Positions 10,541 to 23,465 are shown, numbered from the stretch's first letter. The stretch: 64,000 bases of DNA from Riptortus pedestris (GCA_019009955.1 CM032230.1:14215501-14279500), one strand, 5' to 3'. Made by a program: numbers and translations. Notes: generated by a model not told the origin, from the sequence alone.

Positions 10541-12565
10541 TAGATTTATGTGAGACTCGATGGCATGAGAAGGGGGAGCTCTGTTCAGATGACTTCATGG
10601 TGATCTACAGCGGAGGTGAGGTAAGTATGAATGGTGTTTCTTTAATTTTTAATAAGAAACTGTCAGGCGGACTCCTAAAGGTCTACCAGGTAAATGATAG
10701 GCTATCTTGTAATTATGGGAGATTTTAATGCTGTAATAGGTGAAGTTCAAAACGGCGACAATACAGCTGGGAAATAAGGTCTAGGAAATAAGAATAATTG
10801 CTCTGAAATTCTAATACCATTCTGCAAGGAGCATGATTTAGTGATAACAAATACGTTTTATGAAGTTCCAAAAAGTGGAAGACCCACTTGGACCCGACCA
10901 AACAATAAAACGATATTTCAAATTGATTACATTCTAGTTAAACAAAGATACCCAATCAAATAAAACAAAGCTATAGTTACCAAGGAACAGAAGTAGATAG
11001 TGACCATTAATTAGTAATGGCTAAATGCAGAATTAGATTGAAAAAATATAATAAAGTATATTCTAAAAAGTAGCACCTAGAAGCATTAAAATATGAAGAA
11101 ATTAGAACTGCGTTTCAAGGAAAAACTGAAGAAATTGTGGTTGAATATAAGGAGATTCCTAACGGCTGGGAGAAAATTGAAAATGGATTAACACTCGCGG
11201 CAGACGAGATCTTAGGTAAAAAACTAATTCCCAGAAAACCTTGGATGACGGATGAGATTTTTGAACTGATAAATCAAAGGAATAAATATAAAAACGCAAA
11301 TGATGTCACAAATTACAAAAGCCTTAAATAAGGTTATAGAGAAATGCAGAGAAGAAAAGGAAAAATAGGCTAAATAAATTGCACAAGAAGTTGATGAAGA
11401 CAACAAACGAAAGGACCAGCATACAGTAAAATCAAGTCAAAATGTAGATCTAACATAGTGAAAAACAAAAATGGCCAAACACGATTTGATAATAATGAAA
11501 TATGTGACCATTGGAGAGAATATTTAGAAGAACTTTACAGCGACTCTGATACTACTGACGACGAAGTACTAGAGACATTATCAGATGTAGATGAATATAA
11601 CTTAGACCCTCCCATTTTGATGGACGAATTCAATCACGCTCTTCAGAGTTTGAAAAATAAAAAGGCAACTGTGGTTGATGAGATACCAGCTGAATTGCTT
11701 AAGAACCTAATTGGTGAAATGAAAAATTTGTTGTTTGATGTAATCACATATTGTTATGAAAATGGAAATATTCCAGCCGAGTTTACCATAAATCGAACAA
11801 TCGTTATACCTAAAAAATGTAGTACAATTAACTGGAAAAATTACAGAACTATATAACTAATAATGTATAATTAAAAATAGGGTAAGGGATAAAATTAAAC
11901 ACTTAAGCCGACAAAGATCAATTTGGATTCCGATCCAGAAGAGGAACGAGAGAAGCTATTCTAGCTCTAAGAAGTATTCTGGAGACAAGGAGGGACATGA
12001 ATAAAAAAAATGTAATTGCATTTGTAGATCTAGAAAAAGCTTTTGATACAGTTAACTGGAAACTGATGTTTGACTGCATTCGTAAAAGATGAATAAATTG
12101 GAAAAACAGGAGATTAATTTGGAATTTTCGCAAAAATCAGAGTACACAAATCATTATTAATGAATGTGAAAGGTAAGCTAGAACGAAGAAAAGTGTAAGG
12201 CAAGGATGCCCTCTGTCACCTTATCTGTTTAATATGTTCATTGAAGGGGCAATAATGGAAATAAAAGAAAAAACCCAAGGAATACAGTTCAAGGGTAAAT
12301 CAATTTATTACATCAAATTTGCATATGGACTGCACTGGGCTCTCACTGGATACCAAACAAAAGATTACTAACACTTTCGTATGGAGTGGTGTACTGCTTT
12401 ATGGGACCAAAAGGTTGGACTCTCCACAAAAGGGAATATAATAGGTTGGAAGCAATGGGAATATGGATCTGGAATAGAATCACTAGACCAAGATGAACTA
12501 AAAAAAAAAATCCAGAGGGGTAGTTATTAAAGTGGTAAGTGAGAGCAAAAGTCCTATCAAGGCCA
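10541..12565 (+). pseudogene. RTE-like retrotransposon, decayed EN-RT
   Basis: Pieces of one plus-strand ORF in the usual order. Endonuclease start at 10541-10680 (LCETRWHEKGEL and VIYSGGE). More endonuclease at 10706-10960 (VIMGDFNAVIG and QIDYILVK), then a linker to about 11430. RT follows from 11458 (KNKKATVVDEIPAELLK, then FRSRRGTREAI, DLEKAFDTVNWKL and RQGCPLSPYLFN). A thumb fragment lies near 12370-12480 (MGPKGWTLHKREYNRLEAM). Many stops and shifts are present, and the YADD region appears deleted near 12320. The style matches RTE-type (CFDP2-like) elements. A TA-core copy interrupts it at 12569, and its C-terminus resumes at 13398. Confidence 0.82.
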
Positions 12566-12568
12566 TGG

Positions 12569-13397
12569 AAAAAAGTCCGTCACGCAGGGGCTGTGTAAAC
12601 TAACCAGATTTTCCATGAGAAGTTTCACAATAGAGAAATCTGCATACTGGTAACACAACACCACCTTGATTAAATACGAACGTTAATGAGAAATCTTTCA
12701 GTTAATTAAAATTAATTCCCAACTAAAACGGCTTCTGAATTGTAAGAATAATTTATATTTTAGTAACTCAAATTTTAGTAGTCCAAGTACTAAAGAAGGG
12801 GGGGGGCGGATGAACAGAACGTATTTGGATAAATCTCACAAAGTAACGAAGGTAAGGTAAGGTTAGAAACGACAGGTAATGTTAGAAGAAGCTTCCACCT
12901 GAGCCGAGGAGTTACGGAAACGGCCGACCTAATCCGAACTATACCCGGCCACAGACTTCATAAAAATGCAAATATCTCGGTTAACATTCAAGATAGAGAA
13001 TAAATGTATATAACAATATTTATAGTGCATTTAATTTGCAATAGGATTGGTTCTATATAATTTTTCGATCCGATGCATAATAACGGAGATATGTCGAATT
13101 TTCGAAAATCCCTCTCTCTAAATCCCCCTCCCTCTAGCCAGATTTCAGCCATTCACGAACTTGATCTGTCTTTTTACATAAAACGATTAAATATTGAGTT
13201 TCGTAACCTAATCCTATCCTAATCAGGAGATGACGAAAATGAGGTCCGTTCAAAATTATATATATATATACAATTTTGAACGGACCTCATTTTCGTCATC
13301 TCCTGGGAAGGATCGATGGACATTTGAAGATATTTTTCGAAAATCGCGTCATAAGTACGACCTCAATAGCTGATTTCTCTGAAGGGAAATATGCTAA
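12569..13397 (+). mobile_element. TA-core element inserted in the RTE-like element
   Basis: The 5' end (AAAAAAGTCCGTCACGCAGG) and 3' end (AAATATGCTAA) are both present. It carries the type C module with a G-run near 12800. At the centre the normal (TA)n is a fold-back: 13217-13255 is the reverse complement of about 13268-13306, around a short TA run. RTE coding sequence lies on both outer sides, so this copy inserted into that element. No target duplication is obvious. Confidence 0.8.
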
Positions 13398-13530
13398 AAG
13401 GAGGGTGAAGCTTTTTGGGCATATCATAAGGCACATAGAAATAACTACGACTATATTTGAAGGTAAAGTTCTAGGGCATAGGGGAAGAGGAAGGCCTGGA
13501 AAAATCTATTTTGAAGACATTTTATAGATT
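13398..13530 (+). pseudogene. RTE-like retrotransposon C-terminus
   Basis: An open frame reads RRVKLFGHIIRHIEITTTIF and then GKVLGHRGRGRPGKIYFEDI before a stop. The GHIIRH and KRGRGRP-type motifs are the usual C-terminal signature of RTE-like (CFDP2-like) ORFs. It begins at the 3' boundary of the TA-core copy and most likely is the displaced end of the element at 10541-12565. Confidence 0.75.
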
Positions 13531-13622
13531 CTGGTGAGTTCAGTTTATGAAAAAAAACCGCTTCCGAAATACGTTAACACAAAGTGTTACAACTACAAGG
13601 CGTGGCCTTTAGATCATGTTAT

Positions 13623-13852
13623 GGGCTCAGGTTGGCCGTGCGGGTTAAGGCGTTGGTCTTAATCTCGCATGATAGACCTAGAGTGGCGGGTTCGATTCCC
13701 GCCCTGGGCAGTAGAAATTTATTTAGTGACGGACTCATTAAATAAACTCCTTGAGCCCACCCTGGCTAGAAAAGGGTGGTAACCTGTAGATAACCCGTCC
13801 CGATTAGCCATAGTTGCATGAAGTGGACTTTAATAATAATAAACAAACAAAC
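13623..13852 (+). mobile_element. tRNA-derived SINE, complete copy
   Basis: A 230-base insertion flanked by a 12-base direct repeat, AGATCATGTTAT, at 13611-13622 and 13853-13864. The head is tRNA-like, with an A-box-like GGTTAAGGCG and a B box GGTTCGATTCC, and resembles class II (Leu/Ser) tRNA. The body has TTTATTTAGTGACGGACTC, then CACCCTGGCTAGAAAAGGGT, then a short TAATAATAA/AAAC tail. RNA polymerase III transcription and copying by a partner LINE are expected for such elements. Other copies lie near 32945, 33765, 35413, 38876 and 63714. Confidence 0.9.
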
Positions 13853-13861
13853 AGATCATGT

Positions 13862-13994
13862 TATACATAGTTTTGAACGGATCTCATTTTCATTATCTCC
13901 TAGAAAAATTCGACGGGCATTTGAAAAAATGTTTCGAAAATCGCATCATGACTACAACCTCAATAGTTGATTTCCCTAAAGGAAATCTGCTCAA
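13862..13994 (+). mobile_element. TA-core element, 3' end only
   Basis: Starts at TTTTGAACGGATCTCATTTT, the sequence normally right after (TA)n, and ends with CCCTAAAGGAAATCTGCT. The break at the (TA)n position matches other half copies at 23475 and 25911. Confidence 0.7.
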
Positions 13995-15770
13995 ACATTT
14001 CTGGCTGGTGTCAAAGCATCCAAAATAGGAAAATCTGTTTTCAATCTATCAATTTCTGTTACTTGTTCGTTCGTTACTTCAGGCAATTTAATTTGATCCT
14101 TGAAACATTGACAGTGATATTCTGAACATAACAACTACTGATAAGAATGTTAAACAGCACAGGTGGGAGTTAGTGCGCTGATAACATATAATGAACATTA
14201 AATACTAAATTTGTAAGCAATGGCGCATTTGCACTTGGTTATATTAGCCCCTTACACGGCACTAACTTCAGACAGAACTTAATCTTTAGCCCATGTAAAG
14301 CTCGTAAATGTACGTTATGGCCGATAGTTAACTGAGAGCCAGATAATAATTAATTATATACCGCGGTATTTCTTAATTAATACCATAACTGCTTTACATA
14401 ACTAATTCGTCCCAGCGACCTTAAGAAATACCGATATAATACCAATGTCAGTTCCGGGCAGACAACAATTACTCAGGTACCACGAGTGCGCATTTCAGGA
14501 GAAAAATAAGCGAACTGGAACGTAACGATGGTGCTATCATCTCAGTATCGATTCTCCATTTCTCCCCTAGTAAGAAGAGTAGTAAAAAATGAATTGAAAT
14601 TTAAGCTACTTGAGAACTTTCTTACTGAAACACCGGTGAATAGAAATTACTGCTGTTAAACACACCCCAGTAGATTCTGCCACCGGACGGAACCCCTTTA
14701 AAATAGAACATAAAAATCAACGAAAAGGAGCTTATCTGTCTTTAAAGGTTAACACACCCGGCATTTCTTAAACAATCAAATTGCTTTTGATAACTAGGTT
14801 TTTAATTATACACCTAGTAAAAAAATCAATGAAATCATTCCCAGGACTTTTTGAACAACTCGGTGAATTTAAACATATATATTATTCCTGTTTATCAAGA
14901 GGAATGATTTTTATCTGTTACGAAGTTGCTAATAAATTCATGCACGATTATTTTCATGTTTGTTTTACATGTATATATAGTATCGCGAGAGATTTATAAA
15001 AAGTGAAGCGTGAAATCTGATTTAAATAATTATGCATAAATATTACTAAAGACGTTACCGAGGTACTTTTATTTTCATATTTATATTTCTAATAGGACGG
15101 GGTAAGATGTGTCAATAAAGTTGATAGTAAGTGCATTCTAATGGCGATTTTATGCATCCTCGCAGGTGTGATCATCAAATTTGTATATGAAGCCGCATAA
15201 ATATGGCTATATTTTCCCTCTTAAACAGCTGAATTAAGGACGAAAAAATCGTGTAGAGTGGATTTTATAGGCTCGGAGACAAGTTGCGACTGTATATAAA
15301 TATATAAAGATGGAGAGAGGAAAAGGAAAAAGACTATAAATGGCCGAGTATAAAGTTTATTGTAGTGTATTTTACGAGATGGCGAAGATAATGGGAGAAC
15401 TGGTTATTGTAGGTCGGATAAATCCTGTTTAGAAGACAACTTTATTTAGAATGAGCCCCGAAGAGAGATATATCGAACGGCCGTGATAAATAATAGTACA
15501 ATTATCATGTGAGCTGTGAAGTAGGGTGAGATATGAGGCTGGGATAATCTGATGACGGTGTTTTGGCGGGGGCGGGAACACGGCCCTTGGTGCTCTGATG
15601 TCTCTTTTATGTCCCCCTGCTCCCACACCCGACACAGCTGATCCTGTATTTTTTTATTCGGTCAGGCCTAGTCTTCGGCCTCGTTCCAACACGCTTATAT
15701 ATATCTTTCAGCGGAGAGCTAACACCTGTTCTAGCACTCGGTTCGCAGCAGATCTTTCATTTCGACCATC
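13995..15770. other. Long stretch without recognisable genes
   Basis: About 1.8 kb of AT-rich sequence. A short minus-strand frame near 13995-14095 (reading LPEVTNEQVTEIDRLKTDFP) could be coding debris, but I cannot name it. There is no RNA gene or repeat I can support. Confidence 0.4.
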
Positions 15771-15774
15771 CTTC

Positions 15775-15900
15775 ATCCCCGCATAAATTCTCTTATTTTG
15801 GATTCCGACTGTCGGGCAATTACCTGTGGTGTTCCACATGAGCCTGTCTTTAGTATGTCTTTACTTTATTCGATTTCAAGTGAAGTACTCAAAGGCATTC
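15775..15900 (+). pseudogene. Degenerate RT-motif unit 1
   Basis: The text GCATAAATTCTCTTATTTTG is followed by a frame reading ITCGVPHEP then LLYSI. This resembles the GVPQGS-x-L-x-P-L-L block of non-LTR reverse transcriptases. The same arrangement recurs at about 17255-17400 and 17450-17570. Only this short block survives. Confidence 0.45.
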
Positions 15901-16111
15901 AAAAGATTTGATAACAATTTAGGTTTGAAAAACACTGTCATATTTTCATTTCCAAAATCCAACCATCATGAATATATCCTCTAATAGTATTACTATCAGA
16001 ATAAAGATTACCAACTTAACTGAATTTAACAAATGACTTTAACTAACAACACACTGAAGGCAGCCTACGTATTGCCACTATTTTGGCGTATCTAAAACCT
16101 ATTGGGAAGGT

Positions 16112-17058
<947 letters not shown>

Positions 17059-17254
17059 TTATATGCCTGTATTTGATGAATTACCAATTTGTCTATTTTA
17101 ATTTATTCATTTCCCCTTTTTTTTTAGCTTTTTTTCTCTTCTGTATTTAATTCTTTTGATGTTTGGTGTTCCTTTTCATTAGTTTTTTTTTTTAATATTA
17201 TTATATGGTGCCGGTTTTCTGTTATTTAGTTTATAAATAATTAAAATCCAACAA

Positions 17255-17570
17255 TCTTGTATAAATTCTCTTATGTTGGAATGTGAATGTGAAATAAATA
17301 CTTGAGTTATTATTGAGCTAGCGGTGTTCCACGATGGCCCATGTTAAGCCCTTTACGACATTCCATTTTCAGTGAATAAAATACTATTGTAAATACGTCA
17401 AAATAAATTGAGACTTAAAACACATTTATTATACATTCTATTTCACCATCCTTCACCCACGCATGCTTTTTCTTGTTTTAAAATATGATTCTCAGACCGT
17501 AACATGTGGTGTCCCACAAGGGCCGAAGTTAACGCCTTTACTATACTCGTATTCCATTTTTAAAGTACAC
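17255..17570 (+). pseudogene. Degenerate RT-motif units 2 and 3
   Basis: Unit 2 reads ASGVPRWPMLSPL near 17328-17366. Unit 3 reads VTCGVPQGPKLTPLLYS near 17498-17550. Each is preceded by related text (TAAATTCTCTTATGTTGG, or CACCATCCTTCACCC). With unit 1 they look like tandem copies of one degraded RT segment, with the (TG)n tract lying between units 1 and 2. Confidence 0.45.
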
Positions 17571-17869
17571 AAAGACTAGAATTTATTTGTTAATTGGTTG
17601 ATGTAAAGTCAGATTTTAAAACCACTGAAATATGTCATAGTAACAGGTTATATATATGTAATCATGTAACAAGCAGTGCACAACCTTAAGGAAGTTTACG
17701 ATCAGTTTTTTTTGTAACCACAAATGCAACCATATATGCATTTTAGTATTTTAGTCATTCTCTAGTCTTGGTAAATACAAATAGCTTACAACACACTATA
17801 ACACTCTATTTAATAATAGTAATGTGCAATATGTTTAATGTAGTATCCATTTACAGCACGAAGGAAGAA
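17570..17869. other. Unassigned AT-rich DNA
   Basis: I see no gene, repeat family or RNA signal here. Confidence 0.4.
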
Positions 17870-18108
17870 AAAATAAAATAATCGAAATATTGGCATAGAC
17901 TACAGGGTGGTGTTGTGTTAGCAGTATGTAGATTCATCTATTGTTATTGTTGAACTTTACGAAGGAAATTTGCTTAGTTAAAGCAGCCCTTGCGTGACGG
18001 TTTTTTTTTTCTTAAATAGAGAATGTAAGCTGATATGAGATGAGTAGTGTGTCATTCCAACATGTGGGAAATCTGCTTAATTTACACAGCCCATTCGTGA
18101 CGGACCAT
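17870..18108 (-). mobile_element. Two TA-core 5' ends in tandem
   Basis: Two minus-orientation 5' ends lie side by side. The first ends GCAGCCCTTGCGTGACGG near 18000. The second ends CATTCGTGACGGAC near 18107 and carries the type D module (GATGAGTAGTGTGTCATTCC). Neither has a middle or 3' end. Confidence 0.6.
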
Positions 18109-18540
18109 TTTTTCCCTGCCATTTCCGTTTGCCCGCTTTCCACCACACGTGTGCCGAGCTGGGAGATGGCCAGGACTAGTGGATCCCACGATCCTTAGCC
18201 TCCAGCTCTCGGCCGGTGGTCCCCCTGTTAGCAATAAGTCAGCAGTTCCTATGACATCCTGACAACCCAGCTAGCTAATAGGCGGGTCGTCTCCACCTCA
18301 CTCTCCAACATCTGCCCCACTTAAGTAAGGGACAGGGTCAACTGTCATCCGCTTATTTAGTTTTTTTCCCCCCAGAGTTGCATCTCTCCCCACTTACCGA
18401 ACTAACTATGAGTCCCAATTAGACTTATGGAGCCATCTTCATAGCCATATACTCCTTTGCAAACATTCTCTACCACTATAATGGTTCAGCTTATTAAAAA
18501 CCACATGTTGGTGCTATGGACAGTCAAGCCCAAATAAAAA
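18109..18540. other. Unassigned GC-richer stretch
   Basis: Less AT-rich than its surroundings, with no open frame of note. I recognise nothing in it. Confidence 0.4.
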
Positions 18541-18544
18541 CATC

Positions 18545-19105
18545 AAGCAAGGTCTGCGTAAACTAAGAAGATTTCCTACAAAATGGTATGACACACAACT
18601 GATCTCATCTCAGCATTTATTCCCTATTTCTAAAAAATCAAAAAAAAATCCGTTAAGTAGAAGTGGGCAGTCAATAAAATCTTAATTGTAGACGTTATCA
18701 CATTAACTATTCGTATGTATCTCACATAATAATTGTCCGTTGAAAACAATATTTGGCATTTAAGCTTGAAAAAAGAAGTTTCATTATATAATCTCTTATT
18801 TTTAAAGTTCGATGACTAAAAGTGGGGGTTTATTCAAGGCTGAAAAGAAACAAATTATATATATAACAATATTTATAGAACATCAAATCTGGAATAACAT
18901 TGCTCCTATACAATTTTTTGGCACGCAGTATAATAAAGGAGATTTTTTGATTTTTCAAAATTCCTCCCTCTGGACCACCAACCTCCCACTGATCCCAAAC
19001 CAGACTTTAAAGAAATTGATCTTTATTTTATATAACAAACGTTTAAATATCGAGTTTGGTAGAGATCAAAACAATATTGCGACCGCTAGAGCAGTAAGGT
19101 GACAT
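18545..19105 (+). mobile_element. TA-core element, 3'-truncated
   Basis: Has the 5' end with type D (ACACAACTGATCTCATCTCA) and type B modules, then the conserved middle to GCGACCGCTAGAGCAGTAA. It stops where (TA)n would start, and no 3' half follows. Confidence 0.65.
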
Positions 19106-19214
19106 ATATAATATGAAACGATATCCACTATGTTTGGCTTTGATGTATTTTTATTTGTTTGTTGACAAGAACAGTCAACCCTATATGCAATTACTGCAAC
19201 GAGCACTTAACAAT

Positions 19215-19644
19215 AAAAGTCCGTCACACAGGGGCTGCGTAAACAAGCAGATTTCCCACGTGAAGTTTTACAATAGAGAAATTTCACGAGAGTCGATCAG
19301 TTAAGGAAACGGCCGAACTAGGCGGGAAAGTTGCCCGTCCGTTAGCGGTCCAGATTTAATAAAAATGCAATTATTTCGGTTAATATTCAAGATAGAGAAT
19401 AAATGTATATAACAATATTTATAGGAACTTTAATTTGCAATAAGATTGATTCTGTACAATTTTTCGATCCGACGTATAGTAACGGAGATATTTCGAATTT
19501 TCGAAAATCCTCCCCTCTAACCCCCCCCTCCCACTGGTCCGATTTCAGCCGTTAACGAACTTGTTCTTTCTGTTTACATAAAACGGTTAAATTACGAGTT
19601 TGGTAAAGATCAAACAAAAATTGCGACCGCTAGAGCGGTAACAG

Positions 19645-19697
<53 letters not shown>

Positions 19698-19818
19698 TGA
19701 ACGGACCTCATTTTCGTCATCAACTGGGTAGGATAGAAGGACATAAGAAGAAAAATTTCGAAAATTCCGTCATGAGTACAACCTCAATAGCTGATTTCCC
19801 TTAAGGGAAATCTGCTAA
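19215..19818 (+). mobile_element. TA-core element, complete copy
   Basis: Runs from GTCCGTCACACAGGGGCTGC to TTAAGGGAAATCTGCTAA. The AGCAGATTTCCC box and its inverted partner are intact. (TA)n spans about 19650-19694. It is one of the cleanest copies, about 600 bases. Confidence 0.85.
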
Positions 19819-20095
19819 TACGCATACTAACAGACTGCATTCAAAGAAAAGTCCTCACTATATGATTGAACTACTAACAGCAGCGAATATATACACACAT
19901 ATAAATATTTACCAAAACATATAGAATTATAATACAATTGGACTTCCTACGGATATTTACAAGGGATAACTTTTACTGTATTCTAATAAGGAAAGTACCG
20001 ATATGAGGAAACCTCAGATATTAAGAAGAATTTCACTTTGTATGTGGGACATAAACCCACAAATGAAAACAAATAAAATAAAACTTATTTATATA
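19819..20095. other. Unassigned AT-rich DNA
   Basis: No supportable feature. Confidence 0.4.
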
Positions 20096-21052
20096 TGTAC
20101 TAGCTCAGATACCCGACTTCGCCCGGGAATTCATTTGAGGCTGGATGGTGACGGTATTTTTTTGGCAAGGCTTTACTTTGCACAATATTTTGACATTTAC
20201 CCTTCCCAGTGTTTAGGGTTAACACCCGTCGTTTCTGTGGAATTGTTAATGATATAATTAATTTTTTATGTAAGACTTCACTGTCCTCCATATTGTCATA
20301 TTTCCCGTTACCTGTGCATTATGCATAGATTTAAATTATTAAGGACAAAATATTATAATAATATATTATAATTTGAATTAATTTTTCCAGGTGAGGTACC
20401 TGGTAGTTTATATTGAAAAGAATTGTTGAGCAAATTTCTCTAAATAACAAAATACTTTTGTTATGTGCATATTTGCAGAAACCCCAATGGGAAACGAAAT
20501 ATCACTATATTTAATTTCAGGCCTCCCTTATAACCCCCACTCCTGCCCGTCCCAAGAAATGTTAGTATGGCTTATTATAAGGAAGGTGTTAGTGCTAATT
20601 CTCATACCGAGTTTGGTTAAGTTCGGTTGAGTTTTTTGTGCCAAATAAAATTGTTGACTTCCGCAGTAGTTTTTAGCATATAACTCATTTATACTTAGGT
20701 GTATGGCAAAAGTGTATATAACAAGAGTTACTCCAAATAACAAAATAAACAACTTTTGTTATGTGCATAATTTCCGAAAATGCATTAGGAAACGAAATAT
20801 TGATATTTTTAATTTCAGCCCTCCCTTATACCCATCACTTCTGATCGTATCAGAGAATATTAACATAGCCTAATGTCTAAGTTGAGTTAGTAGTAATATG
20901 CATACTAAGTTTCATAAAATTCGGTTTAGACGTTTATGTGTGAAAGGGTAACAGACACCAAAGAAACAAAATGCAGTTATTGTGTCTATGACATGTGAAA
21001 CGAAAAGTTGTGAAATTTCGCGAAAAAAAATCAATGTACAGACAGAGGTTAA

Positions 21053-21056
<4 letters not shown>
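20096..21056 (+). repeat. Dispersed repeat family B, copy 1
   Basis: Starts TACTAGCTCAGATACCCGAC just after a TA-rich stretch and ends GTACAGACAGAGGTTAAAAT before (TA)n at 21057-21107. Inside, a segment with AACTTTTGTTATGTGCAT, GAAACGAAATAT and a GGCCTCCCTTATA-type box occurs twice (about 20430-20530 and 20735-20835). It shares these with 21691-22235 (reversed), 22769-23465 and 44041-44515 (reversed). I cannot assign the class. Confidence 0.65.
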
Positions 21057-21107
<51 letters not shown>

Positions 21108-21108
<1 letters not shown>

Positions 21109-21213
21109 TAGCTATGGTACCCGGCTACGCTCGGGAAATCATTAGAAGCTGAATGATGATGATATTTAAGTTGGCAAGGCTTTACTATGCACAATATTTT
21201 TACATTTTTCCAT

Positions 21214-21246
<33 letters not shown>

Positions 21247-21260
21247 CACACGAATTCTTT
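21108..21260 (+). repeat. Family B 5' fragment with (AC)n
   Basis: CTAGCTATGGTACCCGGCTA repeats the start of copy 1, and GGCAAGGCTTTACTATGCAC follows. It then breaks off into an (AC)n run at about 21212-21250. Confidence 0.6.
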
Positions 21261-21600
21261 GGCATTCATATCTAAGGCTATTTGAGCATTGTTTACATGA
21301 TGCTGATGGTTGTAGCTGTTAGTCCCTGTTGGGAATGTTAATAGCTCTATACTTTACTGGCCTATAACTCAATCATCTGCTAGTACTGCTCTATCCGCTA
21401 TAACCTAAACACGTCATAACTGGCTGAATTAGTGGCGCACTCTATCTCACCAATATGCTCTCTTCTCTCAGCAAATGTTTACTCCGCTGCATCAATAGGA
21501 CTAAAAATAGAGGTTAAGTAGCCAGATACTCTAGTAATGTCAGCATTAGTCCTGAGACGAATGGCTCCTATGTACATTACGGTGGAGTGAAAAAAATCAA
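21260..21600. other. Unassigned stretch
   Basis: No gene, RNA or repeat that I can support. Confidence 0.35.
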
Positions 21601-21602
21601 TT

Positions 21603-21690
21603 TTTTAGTAGGCTATTGAGGTTCTACCCATGGCGAGATTTTCAAATAATTCTCTGAAATGTACACCGATCCTACCAAGGAGATTAAAAA
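21603..21690 (-). mobile_element. TA-core 3'-end fragment
   Basis: GGCTATTGAGGTTCTACCCATGG-like sequence (worn) through GATCCTACCAAGGAGATTAA is the reversed 3' segment. It joins directly to a reversed family B copy. Confidence 0.55.
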
Positions 21691-22235
21691 TAGTGATATT
21701 GCATTTTCGGCAAATATGCACATTTTTTTATTGTGTATTTTAGTATTTAGAGTAACATTTGTTATATACATTTTTGTCGTATACCGAATTATAAAAGAGT
21801 TATACGCTAAAAACTAAAGCGGAAGATTACAATTTTATTGGGTACTAACGATTGAACCGAACTTAACAAAACTAGATATGTGCATAAGCATCAATTCTTC
21901 CATGATTATAAGCTAAATTAAAGTTTTCAGGTTCGAATGGGAGAGGGGGTTAAAAGGGAGGCCTGAAATAAAAATTCAAGAAACTTGATTTTTTATTTGT
22001 TTTTCGGCAAACGTGCACATACAAGTTTTTTTGTGTGTGTAATTTAAAGTAACTTTCCTTTTATTCTTTTTAGTCGCATAACAATGTATGAAGCAAATAA
22101 ATTGCGTAGAAATATTGATATGCTCAGCAATTCGTTCCAACATGAACTACCAGGTACCTCACCCGGACAAATTAATTCAAATCTATGGTTAATATTTTAT
22201 CCTTAATAATTCAAATCTTTGTTATTCTTTTAACG
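21691..22235 (-). repeat. Family B, reversed copy
   Basis: The reverse complement of the interior of copy 1. It includes both ATGTGCATATTTGC-type boxes and ends in the reverse of TCCAGGTGAGGTACCTGGTA. Confidence 0.6.
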
Positions 22236-22339
22236 CCAGAAACATATTTCACCAAGTAAAGTATAATGCCTCTCCCCCCCCCCCTTCTCTTCTCCAAAAC
22301 ATTAATTCAAGAGAAACGCCAGTTTGCCCTTAAGTGTAT

Positions 22340-22711
22340 TTAATACTTTATTTAATCAAAACGTGAAAAGTTTTGAAAATTTTAAATATCTCTGTTACTA
22401 TGAGTTGGATCGAAAAATTTTACAAAGCTAATCATTTCTTCTGAGTAGTTCTTGATATAGCAGAATATTGTTAATATGACATGAGTAGGAGTGGGGGTTT
22501 GCTGAAGGCTGAAACTCAAAAATACAAGTATTTATAGAAAATTGAACTTGCAATAAGACAGGTACGATACAATTTTCGGGTCATATATGTTGATTACGGA
22601 TATATTTCGAATTCATCACCCACTTGATCTTTAGGTTTGTACAAAATATTAAAAACATCGACTTTGGTAACGTCCAAACAGAAAAAATTGAGACCACTAG
22701 GGCGTTAACAG

Positions 22712-22768
<57 letters not shown>
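22340..22768 (+). mobile_element. TA-core element, rearranged fragment with (TA)n
   Basis: A reversed middle segment (about 22370-22440, ending in ATGAGTTGGATCGAAAAATT) precedes a plus-oriented type B module and middle (22480-22715). That runs into (TA)n at 22716-22768. Family B begins at once after the TA tract, so the 3' half of this TA-core copy is replaced. Confidence 0.5.
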
Positions 22769-22770
<2 letters not shown>

Positions 22771-23465
22771 ACTAGCTCAGATACCCGGCATAGCCCAGGA
22801 ATTGATTTGAGGCTGAATGGTGGGGGTATTTTTTTGGCAAGGATTTACTATGCACAATATTTTCACATTTACCCGTCCCAGTGTTTAGGGTTAATACCCG
22901 TTGTTGGCATTTGTTAATAATGAAATTAATCTTTTATGTAAGTCTTCACTGTCCTCCAAATTGTCATATTTCCCGTCTCCTGTGCATTATGCATAGATTT
23001 CAGTCATTAAGTACAAAATATTAACATAGATTTGAATTAATTTTTCCAGGTGAGGTATCTAATAGTTGAAATTGGAATGAATTGTTGAGCATATCAATAT
23101 TTCTACGCAAATTACTTGCACCACACATTGTTCCTGGAGAAATGTATAAAACAAAAGTTAATCTAAATAACAAAGTAAACAACTTTTGTTATGTGCATGT
23201 TTATCGAAATACAAACAGACAATGAAATATTGCGAATTTTTATTTCAGGCCTCCCTTATTCGTCTCAGAGGATATTAATATAGCCTAAAGTCTAAGTTGG
23301 GTTAGTAGTAATATACATACCAAGTTTCATAAAATTCTGTTCAGCCGTTTATGCGTGAAAAGGTAACAAACAAACAAACAGACACCAAAGAAACAAAATG
23401 CATTTATGGTGTCTATGACATGTGAAACGAAAAAATCAATGTACAGACAGAGGTTACAATTTTAT
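22769..23465 (+). repeat. Dispersed repeat family B, copy 3
   Basis: From ACTAGCTCAGATACCCGGCA to GTACAGACAGAGGTTACAAT. It includes AAGTTTCATAAAATTCTGTT and GTTTATGCGTGAAAAGG near the 3' side and has one interior unit rather than two. Its start abuts (TA)n of a TA-core copy, as copy 1 abuts (TA)n at its end. Confidence 0.65.

Noticed and set aside
13623..13710. Functional tRNA gene
   Set aside because: The A/B-box text is the head of a SINE with body, tail and target duplication. The cloverleaf is imperfect.
13704..13735. SINE body sharing GTGACGGACT with the TA-core 5' tip
   Set aside because: A ten-base match with no further similarity is best taken as chance.
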